Origin: JBBPXY01 sp038200435
GTDB lineage: Bacteria; Actinomycetota; Thermoleophilia; Solirubrobacterales; Solirubrobacteraceae
Direction of reading: 5' to 3'
Length of the DNA: 40,049 nucleotides
Assembly: GCA_038200435.1 (NCBI GenBank)
Contig: JBBPXY010000022.1
Coordinates: 1 to 40,049 of the forward strand
This document shows positions 1 to 7,827 of this stretch, in pieces. Both the position numbers and the translations under genes were made by a program. The notes beneath the pieces were generated by a model. It saw only the letters and a program-made list of their open reading frames with translations, made no database searches and was not told the DNA's origin. Position 1 is the first letter of the stretch, and each line of letters opens with the position of its first letter.

Positions 1-191
1 CCGACGACGAGCTCGAGGAGCTGGCCGGGCGCATCCGCGGGCTGGCCGTGCAAGGCGCCGACACCCACGTGATGTTCAACAACAACCGCTCGAGCGACGC
101 GCCCAACTCGGCGCGGCGCATGCGCGCGATTCTCGGCCAGGACCCCGGCCCGGAACCCGTGCGCGCGCCCGCGCAGGGAACGCTGCTGTGA
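1..191 (+). CDS. DUF72 (YecE-like) family protein, 3' end only
   Basis: An open frame enters from the left edge (first complete codon at base 3) and stops with TGA at 189-191, giving the last 62 residues. It reads through HVMFNNNRSSDAPNSARRMR, which resembles the end of DUF72/YecE TIM-barrel proteins, where a strand ending in FNN is followed by an APxNA helix. The biochemical role of DUF72 proteins is not established. The stop overlaps the GTG of the next gene in a GTGA arrangement, so the two are probably translated together. The rest of the gene lies outside the window, so family assignment rests on this C-terminal motif alone. Confidence 0.6.
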   Translation, partial: DDELEELAGRIRGLAVQGADTHVMFNNNRSSDAPNSARRMRAILGQDPGPEPVRAPAQGTLL

Positions 192-757
192 AGAGCGGCG
201 CCACCCGGCTCGACGCGCTCGCCCAGGAGATCCGCCTCCACCGCGGATGCGGGTTCGAGCCGTGCGAGACGTGCACCCACCCCGTTCCCGGAGAGGGCAG
301 CGCGAGCGCCGAGATGATGTTCATCGGAGAGGCCCCCGGCAAACGAGAGGACCTCGAGGGCCGGCCCTTCATCGGCGCGGCGGGCAGGCTGCTGAGCGAT
401 CTGCTCGCCTCCATCGGGCTGCAGCGCGAGGACGTCTTCATTACCAACGTCCTCAAGGCCCGCCCGCCCGGCAACCGCGACCCCAAGCCCGACGAGGTCG
501 CTCACTCCTGGCCGTGGCTGGAGGAGCAGGTCGCCCTCATCGCGCCCAAGCTGCTGATCCCGCTCGGCCGGCACGCGATGGGGCGGTTCGTCAGCGGCCA
601 CAAGATCTCCGACGTGCACGGCACCGTGCTGCGCGACGAGGCGGGCCGGGCGATCCTGCCGCTTTTTCACCCGGCGGTCGCCCTGTACGCCCGCGCACGG
701 CGCGACGAGCTCTTCGCCGACTTCGCACGCATCCCGGCCGCGCTGGCCGGGGCCTAA
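188..757 (+). CDS. Uracil-DNA glycosylase, type-4-like, with incomplete Fe-S cysteines
   Basis: A 189-residue protein of the uracil-DNA glycosylase superfamily, which removes uracil from DNA to start base-excision repair. The family-4 motif GEAPGKREDLEGRPFIGAAG is at residues 47-66, a KARPPGNRDP block follows at 90-99, and the late active-site segment HPAVAL is present. Length is normal for the family. Type-4 enzymes normally hold a 4Fe-4S cluster with four cysteines: two near the N-terminus, one in KCRPPGNR and one about 16 residues later. Here the N-terminal region has C21, C26 and C29, but the other two positions read Ala91 and Ser107. The cluster is therefore altered or absent, or uses the extra cysteine. 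The GTG start is fixed by its overlap with the preceding stop. Confidence 0.8.
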   Translation: MKSGATRLDALAQEIRLHRGCGFEPCETCTHPVPGEGSASAEMMFIGEAPGKREDLEGRPFIGAAGRLLSDLLASIGLQREDVFITNVLKARPPGNRDPKPDEVAHSWPWLEEQVALIAPKLLIPLGRHAMGRFVSGHKISDVHGTVLRDEAGRAILPLFHPAVALYARARRDELFADFARIPAALAGA

Positions 758-760
758 GCT
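755..760 (+). promoter_or_regulatory. Candidate -10 box of glpD
   Basis: TAAGCT lies 10 nt before the glpD ATG. Its first three bases are the stop codon of the glycosylase gene. Position and TANNNT form fit a start site at or very near the ATG (leaderless or nearly so). No convincing -35 is seen. Confidence 0.45.
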
Positions 761-770
761 TCAGGCGAGC

Positions 771-2453
771 ATGATCGCCCGCCCACAGGCCCTCGAAGCC
801 CTCGCCAACGACACCTTCGATGTGATTTTGATCGGCGGTGGCATCACGGGAGCCGGCGTCGCGCTCGACGCGGCCACGCGCGGCTACAGCGTCGCCCTCG
901 TGGAGAAGAGCGACTACGCCGCGGGCACGTCGAGCCGCTCGAGCAAGCTCGTGCACGGCGGCCTGCGCTACCTGCAGAACTTCGATCTCGGGCTGGTCAG
1001 GGAGGCCCTGCTCGAGCGCCAGCTGATGGTGCGGCTCGCTCCCCACCTGGTGCGCCCGCTCCCGCTCGTCGTACCGGCCTTCGAGGGCGCGCGGCCCGAC
1101 CGCCTCCTCGGTCTCGGGCTGAACATGTACGACGTCATGGCCTCGCCCGGCCTGCGCGGCCGCAAGGCCCGCCGCAACGCGGACCTGTTCGAGACGGAGG
1201 GCTTCGAAGCCTGGAGCCCCGCCCGCCACCGCGTGATCTCCGCCGAGGAAGTGCTCGAGATGGTGCCGGCGCTCGCCGAGCGCGAGCCGACCTCCGGCTA
1301 CCTCTTCTACGACTGCCAGACGGACGACTCGCGCCTCGTGCTGACCGTCCTCGGCGAGGCCGAGCGCTTTGGAGCGGTGTGCGCCAACGGCGTCGAGGTG
1401 ACGGAGCTGCTGCTCGAGGAGGGCACCGCAACCGCCGTCCGGGTGCGCGAGGCCGACAGCGGTGACGAGTGGGTCATCCGCGGCCAGAACGTCATCAACG
1501 CCACGGGGGTCTGGGCCGATCAGATCCGGCCCGAGGAGCTGCACGACGCGGCCGAGGTACCGACAATTCGGCCAAGCCGCGGCACGCACGTCACGCTCTC
1601 GGCTGACGATCTGCCTCTAAAGGCGGGCGCGATCGTGCCCGCGGGTGGCGGCCGCACCGTGTTCGCCCTGCCGTGGCTCGGGCGCAGCCTCATCGGCACG
1701 ACCGACAACGACTACGAGGGCGATCTCGACCACATCAAACCCGCGGGGGATGACGTCGACTACCTCATCGAAGCGGTCAACGAGTTCTTCGGCAAGTCGC
1801 TCACGCGCGGGGATCTGACGGGCGCCTACGCGGGAGTTCGCCCGCTCATCTCGCACTCCGACGCCAAGAAGTCGGTCGACATCTCGCGCAAGGCCGAGCT
1901 GTACGAGACCTCGAGCGGGCTCATCACGATCACCGGCGGCAAGCTCACCACCTGGCGGCGGATGGCCAAGCTCGCGGTTGATCGCATGGTCGACCGTGAG
2001 GGGCGCGACGCTCCGTGTCGCACGCACGAGGTGCCGCTCGGCCTGGGCATCGCCGCCGACTCCCTGCCCGGGGTGGAGGGTGTACCGGAGGGGTCCTACG
2101 CTGCGCTCGCGGGCCGTTACGGCCACACCGCCCACGAAGTGCTGCGTCTGGCGGCGGAGCGCGGCGAGCTCGCTCAGCCCATCGTGCCGGGTCTCCCCGA
2201 TCTGCTGGCCGAGACCGTGCACGCCGCCCGTCACGAGCAGGCCCGTTCGGTAGGAGACGTGCTGCTGCGCCGCACGCGGCTCGGCCTCCTGGCGGGCGGC
2301 GAGCTGAGCCAACCCGGGAGCGAGCCGGTAGCGCGTGTTGCGGCGGTGCTCGGCGGCGAGCTCGGCTGGGACGATGCCCGCATGGCCGCCGAGGGCGACC
2401 GCTTCCGCGCCGAGGCCGAGGCCGAGGGCATCGCCGTCGGCGCCGCGCCGTAA
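771..2453 (+). CDS. glpD: Aerobic glycerol-3-phosphate dehydrogenase
   Basis: A 560-residue FAD enzyme that oxidises sn-glycerol-3-phosphate to dihydroxyacetone phosphate at the membrane and passes electrons to quinone. The Rossmann FAD motif GGGITGAG is at residues 22-29. The family blocks GTSSRSSKLVHGGLRYLQ, GTTDNDYEGDLD, AYAGVRPLI and TGGKLTTWRRMA follow in order, then the C-terminal GlpD domain with RRTRLGLL. Length is usual for GlpD. It follows the glycosylase gene by 13 bp, but the TAAGCT box before the ATG suggests its own promoter. No glpF or glpK neighbour is visible. Assignment is firm from motif order. Confidence 0.95.
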   Translation: MIARPQALEALANDTFDVILIGGGITGAGVALDAATRGYSVALVEKSDYAAGTSSRSSKLVHGGLRYLQNFDLGLVREALLERQLMVRLAPHLVRPLPLVVPAFEGARPDRLLGLGLNMYDVMASPGLRGRKARRNADLFETEGFEAWSPARHRVISAEEVLEMVPALAEREPTSGYLFYDCQTDDSRLVLTVLGEAERFGAVCANGVEVTELLLEEGTATAVRVREADSGDEWVIRGQNVINATGVWADQIRPEELHDAAEVPTIRPSRGTHVTLSADDLPLKAGAIVPAGGGRTVFALPWLGRSLIGTTDNDYEGDLDHIKPAGDDVDYLIEAVNEFFGKSLTRGDLTGAYAGVRPLISHSDAKKSVDISRKAELYETSSGLITITGGKLTTWRRMAKLAVDRMVDREGRDAPCRTHEVPLGLGIAADSLPGVEGVPEGSYAALAGRYGHTAHEVLRLAAERGELAQPIVPGLPDLLAETVHAARHEQARSVGDVLLRRTRLGLLAGGELSQPGSEPVARVAAVLGGELGWDDARMAAEGDRFRAEAEAEGIAVGAAP

Positions 2454-2523
2454 CTTTCTCCTCCGCCCGCTGTTCAAACGGCTGAGCGCCTCTGCCTTCG
2501 GGGGCCATGTCCGCTGCCCAACT

Positions 2524-4434
2524 GTGAAACCTCGCCTCGCCACCCTCTGCGCGCTCTGCGTGCTCTTGAGCGCCGCCCCCGCTAGCGCCGAGGTGCTCGT
2601 GCGCGGAAAGACGGTCGACGACGGCCAGAGCGGCGCGGTCCAGCGCCTGGGCGGGTTCGACGTGTCGCGTGATGGCTCGGGAGCGGTCGTCTACGTGAAG
2701 CAGTCCGGCGGCGTCGATCACGTGTACGCCTCGCGTCTAATCGCAGGCAACTGGAGCTCACCCGAGCGGCTCGACACCGGTCTCGCCGGCGCCTCCTCGC
2801 AGCCTGCGGTGGCCGCAGGCGACGGCGGCCTGGTGCTCGTCGCCTTCGTCAACAACGGCAAGCTCATCACGACGACTCGGCGGAGCGCCGCGTCGGCGTG
2901 GACTACGCCCGCTCCGTTCTCCACCGGCCAGGTCACCTCGGGCCCGTCGCTCGGCCTGAGCATCAACAACAAGGGATATCTCACCTTCGCGACCACGGCG
3001 GGCGGCAACTCCGACGTGCGCGTGGCCCGTTACCGTGACGGCTCCTGGGCGCTGGCCGCATCGCCGCTCGATGCCCAGCCGTCAGACGACGCGGGCCAGG
3101 GACCGGGCCGGCCGCGGGTCGTCGCGCCCGCCAGCGGCGTGGCAGTCGTGGCGTGGGGGGAAGAAGGCAAGATCTACGCCCGCCGCGTGTGGGATACGCA
3201 GCCCAGCATCAGCGTCTCGCGGGTGGATCTGCCTTCGCTCGAAGGCCAGCCTTCGCAGGGCGCCGACTCGCCAGAGGTGGCATCGCCCTACGACGACTCC
3301 ACGGCAGAGGTCGCCTGGCGGCAGGACTTCTTGGCTGCCGGCGGGGGAAAGAGCTCTCGCGTGCTCGTCAGCGCCTTGCGTGGCTCCGCCGTCGACGCGC
3401 CGATACTTGCCGACGGCTCGCCACCCCAGGCCGACGGTGCCGAGCGCCCCCGGCTCGCCGCCGACGGAAGCGGATTCGGCCTCCTGGTCAACACCCGCCA
3501 GTCCACACACGAGGTCTTCGCGCAGCTCCTGCGCCGCCGGGTGCCGTCGACAAGGCTCGACTCCACTGAGAGCAGCACCCCCGCCTTTCCGGTGGTCGCG
3601 CTCGCGGGGAGCACCCAGGCGGTTGTCGCGTGGCAGCACGACGACGGTGCCACGCCCACACAGATCCGGGGACGGCGAGCGACGCTCTTTGGCAAGGGTG
3701 AGTTGCTCGGCTCTGGGTTTGCGCCCGAGCAAACGCTCTCCGATCCGCTAGCCGGCCCGGCTCAGGCGGACCGTGGTCTCGAGGCTTCAGCCGACCGATT
3801 TGGTGATCTGCTCATCGGGTTCGTCCAGGGTCTCGGCACGCCAGCCGCGGCGCGCCGCGTCGCGGTCTCCTACTACGACGTGCCTCCGAGGCCTTTCTCG
3901 GTGACCTCGACCGACCGCTTCCAGCCCCGTGCGCTGCCGCTCCTCACTTGGCGCACCGCGCTCGACGCGTTCGGGCCGGTGGGGTACGAGGTGTCGATCG
4001 ACGGAGCCGCGCCGTTCTCGGTCGCCGGCCCGCAGGCCCGGCCGCCGTCGCCCCTTTTCGACGGGGAGCACAGGCTGCAGGTCACGGCGGTCGACTCGCA
4101 GGGCCAGCGCACAGACGCGTCTCGCCGCGCGGTGAAGGTGGACACGCGGGCGCCGCGAGCGCGGGTCAGCGTGACCGGGTTACGGCGTGTAGGCCGTTCA
4201 CTTCGAATAAAGGTGGCGGCATCGGACCCGCCCCGGACCAGCGGCAGGCGCACCTCAGGCGTCGGGCGCATCGTCGTCTCCTTCGGCGACGGTTCTCGCC
4301 GTCGCGAAATCCGCCGCAGCACCTTTCACTCATACCGACGGCCTGGCCGTTACCGGCTGCTCGTGACCGTGGTCGACCGCGCGGGCAACGTCGCGCGCTA
4401 CCGGCCGGTGGTGCGCATCGCTCGTAACCCGTAG
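2524..4434 (+). CDS. Secreted protein with C-terminal PKD-like domain
   Basis: A 636-residue protein of unknown function. The GTG at 2524 is chosen because it opens a clean signal peptide: Lys-Pro-Arg, a hydrophobic core LATLCALCVLLSAAP, and a likely cleavage after ASA. A longer upstream frame (from 2335) would run through glpD and bury the signal. The exported part has repeated short strand segments such as VVAWGEEGKIYARR and AVVAWQHDDG, which suggests a beta-propeller-like fold. The last ~110 residues look like a PKD/Ig-type domain (FGDGS, then GRYRLLVTVVDRAGN). It may be a surface or binding protein. It has no close functional neighbour and no recognisable catalytic motif. Confidence 0.7.
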   Translation: MKPRLATLCALCVLLSAAPASAEVLVRGKTVDDGQSGAVQRLGGFDVSRDGSGAVVYVKQSGGVDHVYASRLIAGNWSSPERLDTGLAGASSQPAVAAGDGGLVLVAFVNNGKLITTTRRSAASAWTTPAPFSTGQVTSGPSLGLSINNKGYLTFATTAGGNSDVRVARYRDGSWALAASPLDAQPSDDAGQGPGRPRVVAPASGVAVVAWGEEGKIYARRVWDTQPSISVSRVDLPSLEGQPSQGADSPEVASPYDDSTAEVAWRQDFLAAGGGKSSRVLVSALRGSAVDAPILADGSPPQADGAERPRLAADGSGFGLLVNTRQSTHEVFAQLLRRRVPSTRLDSTESSTPAFPVVALAGSTQAVVAWQHDDGATPTQIRGRRATLFGKGELLGSGFAPEQTLSDPLAGPAQADRGLEASADRFGDLLIGFVQGLGTPAAARRVAVSYYDVPPRPFSVTSTDRFQPRALPLLTWRTALDAFGPVGYEVSIDGAAPFSVAGPQARPPSPLFDGEHRLQVTAVDSQGQRTDASRRAVKVDTRAPRARVSVTGLRRVGRSLRIKVAASDPPRTSGRRTSGVGRIVVSFGDGSRRREIRRSTFHSYRRPGRYRLLVTVVDRAGNVARYRPVVRIARNP

Positions 4435-4443
4435 GCCGCACGC

Positions 4444-4476
4444 TAGGGTTTCGCGCAGGCGCCTCGAACCTATAGA
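4444..4476 (+). promoter_or_regulatory. Candidate promoter -10 boxes for the Rho-like gene
   Basis: TAGGGT (4444-4449) and TATAGA (4471-4476) lie 75-107 nt before the ATG at 4551. Either would leave a leader of some 70-95 nt, unlike the leaderless-style starts elsewhere in the window. No clear -35 is seen, so this is weak. Confidence 0.3.
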
Positions 4477-4550
4477 GGCCCTGGTTGCCGGCCGCTGACC
4501 CAACGCGTGCCGGGCGCCTTCCAACTAGAACCCCCAAGGGGAGGACCCCA

Positions 4551-5852
4551 ATGTCCGTACTCGACCGCGAAGCGCTCGAAGCCAGTCCGCTGGCCGACCT
4601 TCATCTCATCGCCTCCGAAGTAGGCCTCGACGGCTTTCGTCGCCTGCGCAAGGCAGAGCTGATCGCCGCCATCCTCGGCGAGGAGGCGCCCCCGCCGCCT
4701 CCGCCGCCGGAGAAGCTCGAGAAGGCTTCTGAGTCCGAGGCCGATTCCGACTCCGGCAGCGACGATGACGACGATGACGATGCGCCCCGTCGTCCGCGAC
4801 GCCGCGGCGGACGGAGCCGCTCGCGATCCGGCTCAGGCTCGGGCGAGCGTTCGTCAGAGAACGGCGGCGAGGATCGTCCCGCGCCGCGCGGCGGCCGACG
4901 CGGCGGTAGCGCCCCGAAGTCCGATAGCGATGATGCGCCAGCCGAAGGCGCGCGCGCCGAGGGCGTCGTCGAGGTGTTGGGCAACGGCTCGGGCTTCGTC
5001 CGCGTCTCACCGCCCGACCCTTCCGATGAGGACATCTACATCTCGGCGGCCCAGATCCGCCGCTGCGAGCTCGTCTCGGGCGACGAGGTCTCGGGCCCGA
5101 CGCGGCCGCCGCGCCGCTCCGAGCGCTACCCGTCGCTCGCGCGCGTCGACACGGTCAACGGCAAGCCCGCCGACCAGTCATCCGGCGAGGGCTCGCGCTT
5201 CGACGACCTTCCCGCCACGTTCCCGACGGAGCGACTGGCCCTCGGCGCTGAGGATCCGACCGTGAAGGCCATCGAGTGGCTGACACCGTTCGGCAAGGGC
5301 TCGCGTGTGCTGGTCGTCGGACCGACCCGCGCCGGCAAGACCGAGGCGTTGCGCCGCCTCGCGCGGGCGCTCGCCAAGCAGGAGGGCATCGAGCTCTCGA
5401 TCGTCTTGAGCGGCGTTCGCCCCGAGGAGCTGGCGGACTGGGCTTCCGACGGTGCCCCCGAGCCGGCCGCGTCGCTGACGTTCGCGGCTTCGCCCGACAG
5501 TCAGGTGCAGGCGATCGAGCGGGCCGTCGATCAGGCCAAGCGCGTCGTGAGCCGTGGCGGCGACGCTGTCGTGCTCCTCGACACGCTCGCTCACGTGCCG
5601 CCGCAGGCCGCGCGCAAGGCGATGGCGGCCGCGCGTAACGTGCCCGACGGCGGATCTCTGACGATCATCGCTACCGCCGAGGAGCCCATCGGCGGTGAGA
5701 GTACGGTCATCGCGCTGAACGTCGAGCTCACCTCGACGCACCGATTCCCCGCGCTCGACCTACTGGCCAGCGGAACGTTGCGAGCCGAGCTGCTCGTGGG
5801 CGAGGCGGGCGCCGAGGCGATCGCCAAGGCGCGGGCGCAGGCGCTGGACTAG
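4551..5852 (+). CDS. Rho-family ATPase, degenerate (Rho-like paralogue)
   Basis: A 433-residue protein with Rho architecture. A Rho N-terminal helical domain is at residues ~1-45. An acidic Ser/Asp stretch and an Arg/Gly-rich stretch follow at ~50-130, then a cold-shock-like RNA-binding domain at ~135-205 (VEVLGNGSGFVRV, EDIYISAAQIRR), then the RecA-type ATPase. Walker A is GPTRAGKTE (K263) and Walker B is VVLLD (D344), followed by GGSLTIIATA. By eye against E. coli Rho, about 22 residues holding the Q-loop are missing after Walker B. About 12 residues including the R-loop FKGTG are also missing, and the arginine finger in SGTRKEELL is Leu410 (SGTLRAELL). It should bind RNA and nucleotide, but central-channel translocation is doubtful. 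The strong GGGGAGG site fixes the start at 4551. A canonical rho is probably encoded elsewhere. Confidence 0.75.
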   Translation: MSVLDREALEASPLADLHLIASEVGLDGFRRLRKAELIAAILGEEAPPPPPPPEKLEKASESEADSDSGSDDDDDDDAPRRPRRRGGRSRSRSGSGSGERSSENGGEDRPAPRGGRRGGSAPKSDSDDAPAEGARAEGVVEVLGNGSGFVRVSPPDPSDEDIYISAAQIRRCELVSGDEVSGPTRPPRRSERYPSLARVDTVNGKPADQSSGEGSRFDDLPATFPTERLALGAEDPTVKAIEWLTPFGKGSRVLVVGPTRAGKTEALRRLARALAKQEGIELSIVLSGVRPEELADWASDGAPEPAASLTFAASPDSQVQAIERAVDQAKRVVSRGGDAVVLLDTLAHVPPQAARKAMAAARNVPDGGSLTIIATAEEPIGGESTVIALNVELTSTHRFPALDLLASGTLRAELLVGEAGAEAIAKARAQALD

Positions 5853-5902
5853 GCGGGAGGGCGGCCGCAGAGCCGAGGACGGTCAACGCTGGTCGGATCA
5901 GC

Positions 5903-5948
5903 CGAGTGTCGAATTCCGGACACATAGCCGTCCGCTTTTCGACACTCG
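5903..5948 (+). terminator. Two-part hairpin after the Rho-like gene
   Basis: A perfect 11-bp inverted repeat (CGAGTGTCGAA at 5903-5913, TTCGACACTCG at 5938-5948) encloses a second 5-bp stem (CGGAC at 5917-5921, GTCCG at 5930-5934). It starts 50 nt after the stop and ends 91 nt before the next gene. There is no T-tract. A terminator is likely; an operator for the next gene is possible. Confidence 0.5.
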
Positions 5949-6039
5949 ACGGCGTCCGCAACCGGTCTCGTTGGTCCCCGGCAGGCGGCGGCACGTACCC
6001 GTGTCGTCCTTACCTGCCAGCCCGACGAGAGGAATCTCC

Positions 6040-6498
6040 GTGTCCAACATCCAGCAGTCCATCGATGTCAATGTGCCGATCGGTCCTGTCTACAACCAGT
6101 GGACCCAGTTCGAGGAGTTCCCCGAGTTCATGGAGGGCGTCGAGCAGGTCCGCCAGATCGACGACTCCACAACGGAGTGGACCGCCGAGGTCGCCGGGCA
6201 CAAGCGCACATTCAAGGCGGACATCGTCGAGCAGTCGCCCGAGGAGCGCGTGGCCTGGAAGAGCACGGAAGGTGCGCCGCACGCCGGCGTTGTCACCTTC
6301 CACAAGCTCGGCGAGGACAAGACTCGCGTGATGCTGCAGATGGACCTCGAGCCCGAGGGTGCGGTTGAGAAGGTCGGCGACGCGCTGGGCTTTGCCGAGC
6401 GCCGCGTGAAGGCCGACCTCGAGCGCTTCAAGCAGTTCATCGAGAGCCGCGGTTCGGAGACCGGTGGCTGGCGCGGAGAAGTCGCGCGCGACAACTAG
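6040..6498 (+). CDS. SRPBCC (START/polyketide-cyclase-like) family protein
   Basis: A 152-residue single-domain protein. The N-terminal SIDVNVPIGPVYNQWTQFEEFPEFM is the typical opening strand and helix of SRPBCC proteins (coenzyme-Q-binding/COQ10-like subgroup). The family pattern continues with TEWTAEVAG, then ERVAWKSTEG, and a C-terminal helix rich in charged residues. Such proteins form a helix-grip fold around a hydrophobic ligand; the ligand here cannot be read from the sequence. The GTG at 6040 follows GAGAGGAATC with good spacing, so the longer frame from 5971 is not used. It has no catalytic signature and no TM segment, so it is probably cytoplasmic. It converges with the gene on the opposite strand. 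Confidence 0.8.
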   Translation: MSNIQQSIDVNVPIGPVYNQWTQFEEFPEFMEGVEQVRQIDDSTTEWTAEVAGHKRTFKADIVEQSPEERVAWKSTEGAPHAGVVTFHKLGEDKTRVMLQMDLEPEGAVEKVGDALGFAERRVKADLERFKQFIESRGSETGGWRGEVARDN

Positions 6499-6517
6499 CC
6501 GCGCGGACCGAGAAGCC

Positions 6518-6976
6518 CTACCGGGGCGTGTACGCCACGCGACCCCACGACGGCTCGGGGGCGAGCTCTATCGGCTCGCCGCCGCGGTCGGGCTGCACGT
6601 AGGAGAAGGAGTGCTCGTGGGGATCGAACTCGATGTCGAGTTCGCCCTCCTTCACCCGCTGGTCGAGCCAGGCGCTTCGGAAGATCAGGCGCCTCAGCCA
6701 ATGCACGAGTGAACGTTCAGCTGGCCCGACGAGCTCGGGCCAGCACTCGTTGACATGCTCGCCGAGCGCGGAAGCGGGGTCGGAGACCTCGCCGTTGACC
6801 ACCAAGTTGACGAGGTCCTCGGCCTCGAAGCCCTCGAGGCGCCCGTCGACGAATCCGAGCTTCAGCGCGGCCTGCTCGCAGCGCTCGGTGAAGTCGCGTT
6901 CGTTGAAGGTGAACCGGAGCTCGCCGTACTCGAGTACGAAGTCGTCGCCGGAGTGGTAGTTGCCGCGTGTGGTCAT
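6518..6976 (-). CDS. Unrecognised acidic protein
   Basis: A 152-residue protein I do not recognise, starting MTTRGNYHSGDDF. It is acidic and soluble, with no signal peptide, TM segment or metal-binding motif. It holds an amphipathic middle (LKLGFVDGRLEGFEAEDLV) and Trp/Tyr-rich C-terminal strands (SFSYVQPDRGG). Codon bias and steady GC3 support a real gene, while the opposing + frames lack any family signature. The ATG at 6976 is preceded by GGTTACC 8 nt upstream, similar to the murB start. A TATGAT hexamer at 7021-7016 could instead serve as -10, giving a ~30-nt leader. A TTG at 7066 would add 30 residues but is less likely. It is divergent from the response regulator gene. Confidence 0.6.
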   Translation of the reverse strand: MTTRGNYHSGDDFVLEYGELRFTFNERDFTERCEQAALKLGFVDGRLEGFEAEDLVNLVVNGEVSDPASALGEHVNECWPELVGPAERSLVHWLRRLIFRSAWLDQRVKEGELDIEFDPHEHSFSYVQPDRGGEPIELAPEPSWGRVAYTPR

Positions 6977-7047
6977 CGAGAAGGGGTAACCGCGGCATCC
7001 GGCCGGGGCGTCGGCATCATAGGCGCGAATCCTCCCCTCGCAGGAGG

Positions 7048-7093
7048 CTTGCAGGGCAACTTGCAACCGAGGGGGCGAACTCGTTCGTTCGCC
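7048..7093 (+). promoter_or_regulatory. Direct and inverted repeats before the response regulator
   Basis: CTTGCA occurs at 7048-7053 and again at 7060-7065, a 12-bp period on one face of the helix. The inverted repeat GGCGAAC (7074-7080) / GTTCGCC (7087-7093) follows, 14 nt before the start codon. Such spacing suits binding by an OmpR-type regulator (possible autoregulation), but this is inference only. Confidence 0.3.
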
Positions 7094-7107
7094 GCCCTAG
7101 GGAGGTC

Positions 7108-7827
7108 ATGAACGACGAACGATCGACGATCCTCCTCGTTGAGGATGACCCCGCCACGCGCACGTTCCTGGCCGACAACCTCACCGCCGACGGCTACGAG
7201 ATGCTCGTGGCTGACTGCGCCGCCGACGGCGTGCGCCTACTCGAGACGAAGTTCCCGGATCTCGCCCTGATCGACCTCGGGCTGCCGGACCGTGACGGGC
7301 TCGAGATCGTGCGCCACGTGCGCGAGGCCGACGGCACCGCGGGCCGCGTCGATCCGGCAACGCCGATGATGATCGTCTCAGGCCGCGACGGCGAGCTCGA
7401 GCGCCTGCGCGGGTGGGATCGCGGCTGTGACGACTATGTGCTCAAGCCGTTTTCCTATCCCGAACTGCGCTCGCGCATCGTCGCACTGCTGCGGCGTGCC
7501 CAGCAGCGCCGCGGACAGGGCCGGCTCCGGGTAGGGCCCCTCGAACTCGACCCCTCTTCGCGCGACGTGCGCATGCACGGGCAGCGCGTCAACCTCTCGC
7601 AGAAGGAGTTCGCGCTCCTCCGCGCGCTCGCCGCCGAGCCGACCCGCGTCTTCACCAAAGAAGAGCTCCTGCGCGGAGTGTGGGGCTTTCGCACGCTGGG
7701 CACCACGCGCACGCTCGACTCGCACGCCTGCCGCCTGCGCCAGAAGCTCGGCGAGCAGGGTGAGCGATTCGTCGTGAACGTGTGGGGTGTTGGCTATCGG
7801 CTCGTGGACGCGGCGCCGGTCACGTGA
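7108..7827 (+). CDS. OmpR/PhoB-family response regulator
   Basis: A 239-residue two-component regulator. The receiver domain (~residues 6-125) shows the acidic pair VEDD, the phospho-acceptor D56 in ALIDLGLPD, and the lysine of VLKPFS. The winged-helix DNA-binding domain (~140-235) carries LSQKEFALLRAL, VFTKEELLRGVWG, RTLDSHACRLRQKL and the wing VWGVGYRL. The ATG at 7108 has a GGGAGG site 4 nt upstream. The stop overlaps the start of the kinase gene (GTGA), so the pair is a translationally coupled two-component system. The kinase in turn overlaps cpaB, so control of the adjoining Tad genes is likely but unproven. Confidence 0.92.
   Translation: MNDERSTILLVEDDPATRTFLADNLTADGYEMLVADCAADGVRLLETKFPDLALIDLGLPDRDGLEIVRHVREADGTAGRVDPATPMMIVSGRDGELERLRGWDRGCDDYVLKPFSYPELRSRIVALLRRAQQRRGQGRLRVGPLELDPSSRDVRMHGQRVNLSQKEFALLRALAAEPTRVFTKEELLRGVWGFRTLGTTRTLDSHACRLRQKLGEQGERFVVNVWGVGYRLVDAAPVT

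Noticed and set aside
4551..5852. Calling this gene a normal rho
   Set aside because: The deletions after Walker B and after IIATA and the Leu at the arginine-finger position argue against an ordinary termination helicase.
6464..7066. Plus-strand frames opposite the minus-strand hypothetical gene
   Set aside because: They lack start signals and family features; the minus frame has the more protein-like composition.
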